DNA of 32,129 nucleotides from positions 1 to 32,129 of the forward strand of contig CAZTYH010000032.1 of assembly GCA_964617565.1 (NCBI GenBank), in the 5' to 3' direction. The notes under the pieces are model-generated. The model was not told the DNA's origin and searched no databases. It was given only the letters and a program-made list of their open reading frames with translations. This DNA is from JAKJGV01 sp964617565 (GTDB lineage Bacteria; Verrucomicrobiota; Kiritimatiellia; CAIQIC01; JAGNIJ01). The position numbers were made by a program, and so were the translations under genes. Of the stretch, positions 8,370 to 15,790 are shown one piece after another. Position 1 is the stretch's first letter, and each line of letters starts with the position of its first letter.

Positions 8370-8406
8370 TTGACAGAAGGTGGTGGAAAGTGTTTTAAAG
8401 TGTGGC
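8370..8406 (+). promoter_or_regulatory. dcw operon promoter with three phased MraZ boxes
   Basis: A perfect -35 TTGACA (8370-8375) is followed, 18 bases on, by an extended -10: TG at 8391-8392, then TTTAAA at 8394-8399. Three direct repeats in exact 10-base phase lie on top of it: AAGGTG (8377-8382), AAAGTG (8387-8392) and AAAGTG (8397-8402). MraZ proteins are known to bind short direct repeats at one-turn spacing upstream of their own gene, TGGG-type in E. coli and AAAGTG-type in Mollicutes. Here the boxes fill the spacer and the -10, so bound MraZ should block RNA polymerase. The arrangement is seen directly; the regulation is inferred. Confidence 0.7.
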
Positions 8407-8420
8407 GGAGGGAAGCCCTT

Positions 8421-8903
8421 GTGGAGGATAGGGACATAACAGTAACTGGTGACGCAGCAGGACAGGGCGTATTCGTCAATACGTATACGCACTCCCTCGA
8501 CTCCAAGAAGCGGCTGACCATTCCTTCTGATTGGCGTGAGCTGGCGGGTATTCCGAAGCGACTGTTTGTTCTCCCTGGTGTGAATGACAAATGCCTGTGC
8601 GTGTACCCCGCTCGCGAAATGACACGGCGGCTGGAGAGGCTTCGCAATCTTTCCATCGCCGATGTCAGAGGCCGGCAGCTTGCCCGGGTACTCGCCGCTC
8701 GCTCCGATCTGGTGCCTTGGGATTCCCAGGGTCGAATTCGTATCAAGGATGAATTGCTTCAGTTCGCGGATCTTATCAACCAGGTTGTGCTCGTCGGCAC
8801 GTTCGACGGCTTCGAATTATGGAGTCCAGACAGATGGAAAGAACAGGAATCATCGGTGGGTCAGCCAGAGCTCGGGGATGCGGCGCGATACGTCGGTTTC
8901 TGA
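8421..8903 (+). CDS. mraZ: Transcriptional regulator MraZ
   Basis: MraZ is a DNA-binding regulator of the dcw operon with two SpoVT/AbrB-like swapped-hairpin halves. The start is GTG 8421, because GGAGGG (8408-8413) lies 7 bases upstream; the open frame extends to a TTG at 8370, but that codon lies inside the -35 box. This gives 160 residues, close to the usual 140-155. Both DxxxR signatures are present: DSKKR in the N-half (THSLDSKKRLTIPSDWREL) and DSQGR in the C-half (DSQGRIRIKDELL). It is the first gene of the cluster, as in most bacteria. Its 3' end is overlapped by the next ORF in another frame. Confidence 0.95.
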   Translation: MEDRDITVTGDAAGQGVFVNTYTHSLDSKKRLTIPSDWRELAGIPKRLFVLPGVNDKCLCVYPAREMTRRLERLRNLSIADVRGRQLARVLAARSDLVPWDSQGRIRIKDELLQFADLINQVVLVGTFDGFELWSPDRWKEQESSVGQPELGDAARYVGF

Positions 8904-9421
8904 CGCATCTCGGGGCGCAGTTGATCGGCATATCCGAAGAGCAGGATTCGGATGCGCCCGTTTCGTGGTGGGACGACACATTGAGCCTTGCGCGGGTAGG
9001 GGCCGGGTCGTCGCGCGCTACGGCGGCAGGATTGGGTTCCCGCCAGGTCGAGTTCTGGGTGGACGAAGATCTCAAGCAACAACAGCCGGCAGCTGTCCGC
9101 GAGACGCGCGCGGAGTATCGCGCCGAGGCGGTGAAGCCGTCGGAGCCGGAACGGTTTTCTGTGAAACTGAAAGGGGCGACGAAGCAAACAGGAGGCGCCG
9201 TGAGCGCAGCGAAGGGCATGGGACGGGTTAATATTGCAAGATTTCTTACGGTGAATGGCGGAGTTTACGACGGGCGCGACCATCAGCGCTGGATGGCGCT
9301 TCCCGAGAGAGAGCGCGGATTGCGCTTCCAGTTCATGAAGCAGCGCGACATGGATTTGAACGCGGATTTGAAGGTGTCGCGTAGTCTTCCGCGCGATTTC
9401 GGAGGCGCGAGTTGCCGTTGA
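8819..9421 (+). CDS. Unrecognised protein between mraZ and rsmH
   Basis: An open frame of 200 codons fills the otherwise empty space between mraZ and rsmH. The part beyond the mraZ stop has strongly G/C-biased third positions like its neighbours, supporting real coding. The start is uncertain: ATG 8819 or ATG 8834, both inside the 3' end of mraZ and without a good ribosome site, so re-initiation by MraZ-translating ribosomes is possible. No signal peptide or membrane helix is present. The middle (about residues 85-140) is charged and low-complexity. The C-terminal 60 residues look more ordered, with VNIARFLTVNGGVYDGRDH, RWMALPERERGL and DLKVSRSLPRDF. I do not recognise a family and assign no function. 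Location implies co-transcription with division genes. Confidence 0.55.
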   Translation: MESRQMERTGIIGGSARARGCGAIRRFLTHLGAQLIGISEEQDSDAPVSWWDDTLSLARVGAGSSRATAAGLGSRQVEFWVDEDLKQQQPAAVRETRAEYRAEAVKPSEPERFSVKLKGATKQTGGAVSAAKGMGRVNIARFLTVNGGVYDGRDHQRWMALPERERGLRFQFMKQRDMDLNADLKVSRSLPRDFGGASCR

Positions 9422-9487
9422 TTGCGAGCTGACGGGGCCGGAAAACGGCGCAGGCTGCGGTCGGCGGAGTGAGGCGGAGAGCGCGGT

Positions 9488-10408
9488 ATGCATACGCCGG
9501 TTCTTTTAAAGCAGGTGCTGGAGTTGCTGCAGATTCGTCCGGGTGGTGTGTATGTGGACGGGACGCTGGGCGGCGGCGGGCATGCAAAGGCGGTTCTCGA
9601 TGCGATGGGGGGCGAAGGATTGCTCATCGGGATAGACCGGGATCCGGAAGCGCTTCAGCGGGCAGCAGATCGAATTTCGAAACAGGTTGCGCGATGTATG
9701 TTTGAGCATGGGGACTTCGCGGACATGAAAGTCATAGCAGAACGTCATGGCATAAGCGAAGTGGATGGGATCGTCCTCGACCTTGGGATGTCATCCGACC
9801 AGGTGGACACCGCGCGCCGCGGGTTCAGTTTCCAGCAGGACGGCCCGCTCGACATGCGCATGAACCCGGAGCAGCAGATGACGGCGGCCTCGTTGCTGGC
9901 GACGATCGAGGAACGCGAACTGGCCGACTTGCTGTACCGGTTGGGTGAAGAGCATGCCGCGCGCCGCATTGCCCGGGCGATTGTCGAGGAGCGCAAGACG
10001 GGTCCGATCAACAGCACGGAGCAGCTCGCGCAGCTGGTGGCGAAGGTGAAGGGCGGTCACAGCGGACGCATTCATCCTGCCACACAGACATTCCAGGCCT
10101 TGCGCATGGCGGTGAACACGGAGTTGGAGAGCCTGCAGGCGGGGCTTGAGTCAGGAATTTCGATGCTGAAGCAAGGCGGGCGGATGGCGGTGATCAGTTT
10201 TCACAGCCTGGAAGACCGCGTCGTGAAGCAGGCTTTCGTGCGGCACGAGGGCCGGTGGGAATCGCTGGCAGCGGGCGGGCGCCAATGGGTAGGGCGGTTG
10301 CCGCATGTGCGACGGATTACCAGGAAGCCAGTTATTGCCGATGAAGATGAGGTGCGCGCAAACCCGCGTGCACGCTCGGCCAAGCTTAGAGTGATTGAGC
10401 GAAATTGA
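9488..10408 (+). CDS. rsmH: 16S rRNA (cytosine-1402-N4)-methyltransferase
   Basis: Also called MraW. It transfers a methyl group from S-adenosylmethionine to N4 of C1402 in the 16S rRNA decoding centre. The 306 residues start with the family's MHTPVLLKQVLELL segment. The SAM-binding motif DGTLGGGGH is at residues 24-32, an acidic IGIDRDPEAL strand follows, and LDLGMSSDQVD and the late VISFHSLEDRVVK signature are both present. Length is normal (about 300-315). It is in its canonical place after mraZ. Its stop lies inside the GAAGGAG ribosome site of ftsL. Confidence 0.96.
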   Translation: MHTPVLLKQVLELLQIRPGGVYVDGTLGGGGHAKAVLDAMGGEGLLIGIDRDPEALQRAADRISKQVARCMFEHGDFADMKVIAERHGISEVDGIVLDLGMSSDQVDTARRGFSFQQDGPLDMRMNPEQQMTAASLLATIEERELADLLYRLGEEHAARRIARAIVEERKTGPINSTEQLAQLVAKVKGGHSGRIHPATQTFQALRMAVNTELESLQAGLESGISMLKQGGRMAVISFHSLEDRVVKQAFVRHEGRWESLAAGGRQWVGRLPHVRRITRKPVIADEDEVRANPRARSAKLRVIERN

Positions 10409-10422
10409 AGGAGAGCAGAACC

Positions 10423-10812
10423 ATGGGACGGCGGAATAACAGAAAGAAACAGTCTGAAGGATTCATCTTCCCGGTGCCGCTGGCGAGTGCGCTTGGATTG
10501 GCTGCCGCGGTGGCGCTGACCTATCTCTGGCTCTGTGGCCGGTGCGAAGCCATCGGAGGGCAAATCAAGATTCTCGAAGACCGCAAGACGGAGTTGCAGA
10601 AGCGGGTGATTAACGAGGAATACAAGTGGGCGAGCATGAAGTCGCCCGCCAATATCGAACGGTTGCTGCGGCAGTTCAACATCGAGATGGTCTGGCCCGA
10701 GAAAGGCCACGTGGTGCAGGTGCGCGATGCCGACAGGGAGTTGCGCTTGCTGCAGGTCGCAGCGAATGTGGGTGGGTATCGGCGAGAGAACGGAACCAGG
10801 GTGAATGAGTGA
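10423..10812 (+). CDS. ftsL: FtsL-like cell division protein
   Basis: 129 residues from ATG 10423, which has GAAGGAG (10407-10413) 9 bases upstream; the open frame begins earlier at 10405 but without a better site. The topology is that of FtsL: a short basic cytoplasmic tail (MGRRNNRKK), one membrane helix at about 16-38, then a coiled-coil-prone region at about 40-70 (GGQIKILEDRKTELQKRVI). FtsL-type proteins bridge FtsB/FtsQ to FtsW-FtsI in the septal complex. Sequence identity in this family is very low, so the call relies on topology and on the position between rsmH and ftsI. The gene overlaps ftsI by 8 bases. Confidence 0.75.
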   Translation: MGRRNNRKKQSEGFIFPVPLASALGLAAAVALTYLWLCGRCEAIGGQIKILEDRKTELQKRVINEEYKWASMKSPANIERLLRQFNIEMVWPEKGHVVQVRDADRELRLLQVAANVGGYRRENGTRVNE

Positions 10813-12550
10813 GAAGCGTTATGTCTGGCGCGTGGTTGTGGTTCTCCTGATCGCGACGGCGGTTTGGAGCGGGCTGGCGTCGCGGCTGGTGTTGCTTCAT
10901 CTCGGACAGAACGAAAGTCTCCGCAAGCGTGTTGCGCGAATCCGCAAGGTGGAGCAGGACATCCTCGTTGGTCGCGGCCGCATTCTCGACTGCAACGGCA
11001 ACATTCTTGCCCTGGACCTGACACTTCGCAACGTCTGTGCCGATCCCAAGACGATCCTTGAGAAAGGACATCTCCGGTTTGTGGGGAATCATCTGGCGCG
11101 ATTGCTGGATCTCGAGCCCGCGATGGTTTTTTCGCGGCTTGAGCGTCCGGACCGCAGGTTCGAATACATCAAGATGTATGTGCATGATGACGTGGTGCAG
11201 CAGATTCGACGGATGCAGTTGAGTGGGGTTTTCTTCGAGGATACATCGGCCCGTCACTATCCGAAGGGCGACCTGCTTGCGCATGTGGTTGGCTTTTCCA
11301 ACCTGGAAGGGGTGGGCAGCGCGGGGATCGAGCAGCGAATGGATTCCCTGCTGCGGGGCCGGGCAGGACTGAGGATCAGCGAGAAGGATGGCCGCCGCCG
11401 CGAGGTGTACACACGGCGAAGCCTCGAGATCGCGCCGCAGGAAGGCGCCGATGTTTACCTGACGCTGGATCAGAATCTCCAATACGTTGTCGAAAAGGCG
11501 CTCGATACGGCGGTTGAAGCGCACCAGGCGAAGGGGGCCTGGGCAATCATTCAGCGCATTTCCACCGGCGAAATCCTGGCCATGGCGAGCCGGCCTTCGT
11601 ACGACCCGAATGAATATCGCCGCACTCCGCAGGAACTGATGTTGAATCGCAATATCGGCTATGTGTATGAGCCGGGCTCGACGTTCAAGGTGGCGGTGAT
11701 TGCCGCCGCGCTGAACGAAGGGACGGTTTCGCCGGAAACGGTATATGATTGCGAAAACGGCCGGTGGTTCTTTCGTGGCCGTCCTCTGAATGACTATCAT
11801 CCATACGGGAAGCTTTCCGTCGCGGACATCCTGAAGAAGTCGAGCAACATCGGTGCGGCCAAAGTGGCCTTGACGCTCGGTGACAAGCGGCTCGAACAGT
11901 ATTTGCGCGCCTTTGGCGTGGGCCGCCCGACCGGCATCGAGTTGCCGGGCGAGGAGGCGGGCATCCTGCATCCTGCGAACCGGTGGTCGGCGATCAGCAT
12001 CTCCCGCATCGCAATGGGGCACGAGGTGTGCGTGACCGCCTTGCAGATGTTGAACATGATGTGCGGGATCGCGAACGATGGATTTGTGATGAAGCCCTCC
12101 GTGGTGAAGCGTGTCGTGGATGCGCGCGGACATACCATCATGGAGTTCAAGCCGGAAGTGTTTTCCCGTCCTATTCGCCAGGACACGGCACGCCTGATGC
12201 AGCGATTGCTGACCCGCACCACGGAAGAAGGCGGCACCGGGACGCGGGCCCGGCTCGACGGTTATCTCGTGGCGGGCAAGACCGGCACGGCGCAGAAAGT
12301 GTTGCCGGGCGGCGGATATTCCCACTCGGCCAACATCGCTTCTTTTGTCGGATTCCTTCCGTCGGATAATCCCGAAATAGGAATGATCGTGGTCGTAGAT
12401 GAACCGCAGCCGTTGCGAACCGGAGGCGCGGTGGCCGCGCCGGTGTTCCGGGAAATCGCCGAGCAGGCGGTACGGTACCTGGACGTGCAACCGTCCGGAG
12501 TGCCGGGCTTTGCAGCCAATGAACAGCGGAGATCGGTTGGAAGTCTGTAG
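10805..12550 (+). CDS. ftsI: Penicillin-binding protein FtsI (septal transpeptidase)
   Basis: A monofunctional class B PBP of 581 residues, the enzyme that cross-links septal peptidoglycan with FtsW. A membrane anchor lies at about 8-32 (VVVVLLIATAV). A PBP dimerisation domain follows (GRGRILDCNGNILA at about 56-69). The transpeptidase domain has all three motifs: the nucleophile SxxK at S292-K295 (PGSTFK), SxN at S345-N347 (KKSSNIG) and KTG at 491-493 (AGKTGTAQK). No C-terminal PASTA repeat is present. The ATG overlaps the ftsL stop, so translation is probably coupled. Position directly before murE supports FtsI over a stand-alone PBP2. Confidence 0.95.
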   Translation: MSEKRYVWRVVVVLLIATAVWSGLASRLVLLHLGQNESLRKRVARIRKVEQDILVGRGRILDCNGNILALDLTLRNVCADPKTILEKGHLRFVGNHLARLLDLEPAMVFSRLERPDRRFEYIKMYVHDDVVQQIRRMQLSGVFFEDTSARHYPKGDLLAHVVGFSNLEGVGSAGIEQRMDSLLRGRAGLRISEKDGRRREVYTRRSLEIAPQEGADVYLTLDQNLQYVVEKALDTAVEAHQAKGAWAIIQRISTGEILAMASRPSYDPNEYRRTPQELMLNRNIGYVYEPGSTFKVAVIAAALNEGTVSPETVYDCENGRWFFRGRPLNDYHPYGKLSVADILKKSSNIGAAKVALTLGDKRLEQYLRAFGVGRPTGIELPGEEAGILHPANRWSAISISRIAMGHEVCVTALQMLNMMCGIANDGFVMKPSVVKRVVDARGHTIMEFKPEVFSRPIRQDTARLMQRLLTRTTEEGGTGTRARLDGYLVAGKTGTAQKVLPGGGYSHSANIASFVGFLPSDNPEIGMIVVVDEPQPLRTGGAVAAPVFREIAEQAVRYLDVQPSGVPGFAANEQRRSVGSL

Positions 12551-12561
12551 GAGGAAAAGTC

Positions 12562-14058
12562 GTGATCCTCGGCCAACTGTGTTCGGAGACAATGAGGCTC
12601 GAATACATAACGAAAATGGTGCAGCCCCTGACGGTGAAGGGGCCGCAGAGCTGCGAGATCGAAGGCATTGCCTACGATTCCCGGCAGGTCCGTCCCGGTT
12701 TTCTGTTCGTGGCGCTGCATGGCCACCGGCAGAACGGAGACGATTTCATCGCTGACGCTTTGAAAAGGGGGGCGGTCGCCGTAGTGGCCGATTCCGATCG
12801 CTGGACCGGCCGGAACGTGACGACCATTGTCGTCAAGGATACGCGGCAGTCTCTCGCCGAGATCGCCTGTGCGTTCTATGAAGAGCCGTCGAGCAGGCTT
12901 CAAATGATAGGTGTCACCGGCACAAACGGAAAGACCACCACCTCGTTCATGGTGCGGGACATCATGAATGCGGCGGAACGGCCGGCGGGGCTTATCGGCA
13001 CGATTCGCTACGAAATCGGCCAGCGCATTATTCCTGCCGCGCGCACGACGCCGGAAGCGCCAGACATCCAGGCGATGTTGGACCGCATGTTGAAGGCAGG
13101 ATGCCGCAGTGCGGTCATGGAAGTGTCATCGCACGGACTCGATCAAAAGCGGGTGTGGGGGATTGATTTCGACGTGGGCGTGTTCACGAATCTGAGCCAG
13201 GACCATCTCGACTATCACGAGACGATGGAGAAATATTTCGCGGCGAAAACGCAACTGTTTCGCGGGCTCGGCCAGATGGAAAAACGCGCATATGCCGTCA
13301 TCAACATGGACGATGCGTGGGGCTTGCAGTTGGCCAATACGAACGGGTTCAGCGCGCGCCTCATCACGTACGGTGTTCACCCGACCGCGATGGTGATGGC
13401 GGAAGATGTGCACCTTGCGGCCGATCACTCCACGTTCCGCTTGGTCACGCCGTGGGGCGCGGCGGCGGTTCGGTTGCGGTTGCCGGGCGCGTTCAATGTG
13501 AGCAATGCGCTGGCGGCTACCGCGGCCACGGCCGTGCTCGGTGTGGATGTCGGGCTTATCGCGCAAACGCTGGAGAAGACAGAATCAGTACCCGGCCGCC
13601 TGGAGCGGATCCCTGCTGATCGCGGCTTCCATGTGTTTGTGGATTACGCTCACACACCGGATGCGCTGGAGAATGTGCTCATGACTCTGCGCGCGTTTAC
13701 CCGCGGACGATTGATCACGGTTTTCGGCTGCGGTGGAAGCCGGGATCGCGGTAAGCGCCCGCTGATGGGTGCGGCCGCGGCGCGATTGGCGGATTACACG
13801 ATTCTCACAAGCGACAACCCGCGCAACGAGGAGCCCGCGGCGATTATCGAGGAGATTGAGGCGGGCATGCAGGGCAGCGAAACCTGCGAGAGCGAGGTGG
13901 ATCGCGAGAAGGCGATCTTCAAGGCGCTCTCCATGGCGAAACCCGGCGACGTGGTGCTGGTGGCGGGGAAGGGGCACGAGAATTGCCAGGAGTTTGCGGA
14001 TACGGTGGTGCCGTTCGACGACCGTGAGGTCGTGCGCCGGCTTTTGAACAATCTTTGA
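12562..14058 (+). CDS. murE: UDP-MurNAc-tripeptide synthetase, meso-DAP type
   Basis: This ATP-dependent ligase adds the third residue of the peptidoglycan stem peptide to UDP-MurNAc-L-Ala-D-Glu. It has 498 residues from GTG 12562, with AGGAGG 7 bases upstream. ATG 12592, with a GGAG 4 bases away, would shorten it by 10. The ATP loop GVTGTNGKTTTS is at 117-128. The likely carbamylated lysine is in FAAKTQLF. DNPR (418-421) is the signature associated with meso-diaminopimelate selection, as opposed to the lysine-adding enzymes. This points to a Gram-negative type A1-gamma wall. Cytoplasmic; canonical order. Confidence 0.96.
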   Translation: MILGQLCSETMRLEYITKMVQPLTVKGPQSCEIEGIAYDSRQVRPGFLFVALHGHRQNGDDFIADALKRGAVAVVADSDRWTGRNVTTIVVKDTRQSLAEIACAFYEEPSSRLQMIGVTGTNGKTTTSFMVRDIMNAAERPAGLIGTIRYEIGQRIIPAARTTPEAPDIQAMLDRMLKAGCRSAVMEVSSHGLDQKRVWGIDFDVGVFTNLSQDHLDYHETMEKYFAAKTQLFRGLGQMEKRAYAVINMDDAWGLQLANTNGFSARLITYGVHPTAMVMAEDVHLAADHSTFRLVTPWGAAAVRLRLPGAFNVSNALAATAATAVLGVDVGLIAQTLEKTESVPGRLERIPADRGFHVFVDYAHTPDALENVLMTLRAFTRGRLITVFGCGGSRDRGKRPLMGAAAARLADYTILTSDNPRNEEPAAIIEEIEAGMQGSETCESEVDREKAIFKALSMAKPGDVVLVAGKGHENCQEFADTVVPFDDREVVRRLLNNL

Positions 14059-14073
14059 TCAGGGTGGTGAGTC

Positions 14074-14289
14074 GTGAGCGAAGCCGAAAAATATATAACC
14101 GCGGCATCCGGCGACACAGCAGTGATCGTCGTCAAGTGTTGCGCGTGCCGGCGGGTCCGGGAAGATGGCCACTGGCTGTTCCCCAAGAACATCCCTGAGC
14201 GGAATTCCATCTATTCGCACACCTATTGCCCGGCGTGTTTGAAGGACGCTTACGCGACCCTGGATGTGCTTGAAGTATGCGCGGGTTGA
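14074..14289 (+). CDS. Small Cys-cluster protein inserted between murE and murF
   Basis: 71 residues from GTG 14074, preceded by a GGGTGGTGAG purine-rich ribosome site. Two Cys pairs are visible: C22/C25 (KCCACRRVRED) and C52/C55 (SHTYCPACL), with H49 and W34. The pattern CxxC-(K/R)-x-(I/V)-R-(D/E)-(D/x)-G-x-W ... SH-x-x-CP-x-C is the same as a short metal-binding-like module often found at the C-terminus of response regulators and PAS-domain proteins. Here it stands alone. Zinc binding is inferred. The gene is 15 bases after murE and 75 before the murF start, so it is probably part of the dcw transcript. Function is unknown. Confidence 0.65.
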   Translation: MSEAEKYITAASGDTAVIVVKCCACRRVREDGHWLFPKNIPERNSIYSHTYCPACLKDAYATLDVLEVCAG

Positions 14290-14364
14290 GCGCCCGTTGA
14301 AACAGGATGAAGCGTGATCGCCGGAACGATCCGGCGGGAACGCCTTTCGTTTGGAGCCGGGTTT

Positions 14365-15753
14365 ATGCTGAGCTTCGGGGTACAGGAGGTGGCGGAATGG
14401 TGTGGCGGGCGATGGATGGGATCGCCGCGCGAGCCACTTTCCGGCGTTTGCACCGACACGCGATCGCTGCTCAAGGGAAACCTGTTTGTCGCGTTGCGCG
14501 GACCGAATCATGACGCGCACGATTACATCGCCGAGGCCTTCTCGCGTGGCGCTCATGGGGCTGTGGTGACCAGCGATCGCGCAGAATCATTGGCCGCGCT
14601 CGGTCCGATCCTGGTTGTGGATGACACTCTTGCCGCCTTGCGCGCGATGGCCCGGGGATATCGGTGCATATTGAATGCCGAGATGATTGCCGTGACCGGC
14701 AGTTCGGGCAAGACCACTGTGAAGGAAATGATTGCGGATGTCTGCGCTTCGTTGGGACCGACCGCCCGGACTCGCGGCAATTGGAACAACGACATCGGAT
14801 TGCCCCTGAGCCTTTTGAGCGCCGAACGCGATGCACGCTTTGGCGTGTTCGAGGTCGGCATGAACCATCCCGGCGAACTGGCGCCACTTTGCGAAATCCT
14901 GAAGCCGAAATGGGGCGTTGTGACGAACGTCGGCCCGGTTCATCTTGAATTCTTTGATTCGGTCGAGTCCATCGCAAAAGAAAAAGCGGCAGTGCCGGCG
15001 AGCCTTTCCCGCGATGGGGTTGCGGTGCTGGATCGCGACGGACCTTATTACGAGATTTTGCGCGGAGCGGCTCCATGTCGTGTGATCACGGTGTCGCTTG
15101 GACTGGATGCGGATATGTCGGCGGAGATTCACAATCCGGGAGAGGGGTTGTTTACCGTTCGCGAGTCGGCCACAGGCGATTCGATGCCGTTTCGCTTGCC
15201 GGTTCCCGGGCGGCATATGATTGCGGATGCGATGTTCGCGATCGCCATCGGGCGCAGTTTGGGAGTGGCATGGGATGTCCTGGCGCGGGTCCTGGGCTCT
15301 TTCAAGCCTCTCCCTTTGCGATGGACGCGCGTCATGGTCAATGGCGTTGAAGTGGTCAACGATGCCTACAACGCCAACCCCATGAGCATGATTGCAGCAC
15401 TGGAAGCCTTTTCGAGAGCGGAGGCACTGGGCCGTAAGTGGCTCGTACTTGGCGGAATGCGTGAGCTTGGTTCCGCAACGGAGGCGGAGCATGCGCGGCT
15501 TGGCCGGCTGGTCGCGCAGGGAAATTGGAGCGGCATCGTCACGGTGGGTCCTCTCGGAGGGATTATTGCGCGAAGTGTGCGAGACAGTGCGCATGGCGGA
15601 ATGAAGGTGGTCGAGTGTGCGGATCACAGGGATGCAACGATTGAATTGAAAAGACTCGTCGTGCCGGGTGACGCGGTGTTATTGAAGGCATCTCGCGCAG
15701 AAGCCCTGGAGAAGGTTTTGGAGGGCTGGTCGGGCGAAAGAGCGGGCCATTGA
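14365..15753 (+). CDS. murF: UDP-MurNAc-tripeptide--D-Ala-D-Ala ligase
   Basis: MurF adds D-Ala-D-Ala to the UDP-MurNAc-tripeptide, completing the cytoplasmic precursor. The open frame goes back to GTG 14314, but ATG 14365 is preferred. It has GGAG about 8 bases upstream and gives the normal MurF opening (MLSFGVQEVAEWCGG, compare 'MLSLTVAEIA..LGG'). The product is 462 residues, the usual length. The ATP loop VTGSSGKTTVK is at 110-120, with FEVGMNHPGEL and NDAYNANPMSM further on, all diagnostic of MurF. It is the second ligase of the cluster. Confidence 0.95.
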   Translation: MLSFGVQEVAEWCGGRWMGSPREPLSGVCTDTRSLLKGNLFVALRGPNHDAHDYIAEAFSRGAHGAVVTSDRAESLAALGPILVVDDTLAALRAMARGYRCILNAEMIAVTGSSGKTTVKEMIADVCASLGPTARTRGNWNNDIGLPLSLLSAERDARFGVFEVGMNHPGELAPLCEILKPKWGVVTNVGPVHLEFFDSVESIAKEKAAVPASLSRDGVAVLDRDGPYYEILRGAAPCRVITVSLGLDADMSAEIHNPGEGLFTVRESATGDSMPFRLPVPGRHMIADAMFAIAIGRSLGVAWDVLARVLGSFKPLPLRWTRVMVNGVEVVNDAYNANPMSMIAALEAFSRAEALGRKWLVLGGMRELGSATEAEHARLGRLVAQGNWSGIVTVGPLGGIIARSVRDSAHGGMKVVECADHRDATIELKRLVVPGDAVLLKASRAEALEKVLEGWSGERAGH

Positions 15754-15790
15754 GGGTGATGAGACAGACTAATTTAAAGGATGAAGTGCC

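Larger units (their letters stand above)
7889..8420. other. 532-base non-coding stretch upstream of mraZ
   Basis: No convincing gene lies here, although the DUF541 reading frame stays open to 8044. The stretch contains a twin-hairpin element (8062-8115), a degenerate octamer repeat (8160-8191) and a G/C-rich patch around 8200-8240. An imperfectly explained AT-rich segment (8280-8365) includes the small palindrome TTTCATTGAAA (8355-8365). The mraZ promoter with its MraZ boxes (8370-8406) follows. It separates the leftward DUF541 transcript from the rightward dcw operon. Confidence 0.7.

Noticed and set aside
8861..9493. 210-codon minus-strand frame opposite the unknown mraZ-rsmH ORF
   Set aside because: The plus-strand frame has the better third-position bias and lies in operon orientation; the minus frame would run against the dcw transcript and overlap the rsmH start.
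10676..12592. 638-codon open frame on the minus strand opposite ftsI
   Set aside because: Same shadow effect. It is Arg/His-rich, low-complexity and lies opposite a gene with all PBP motifs.
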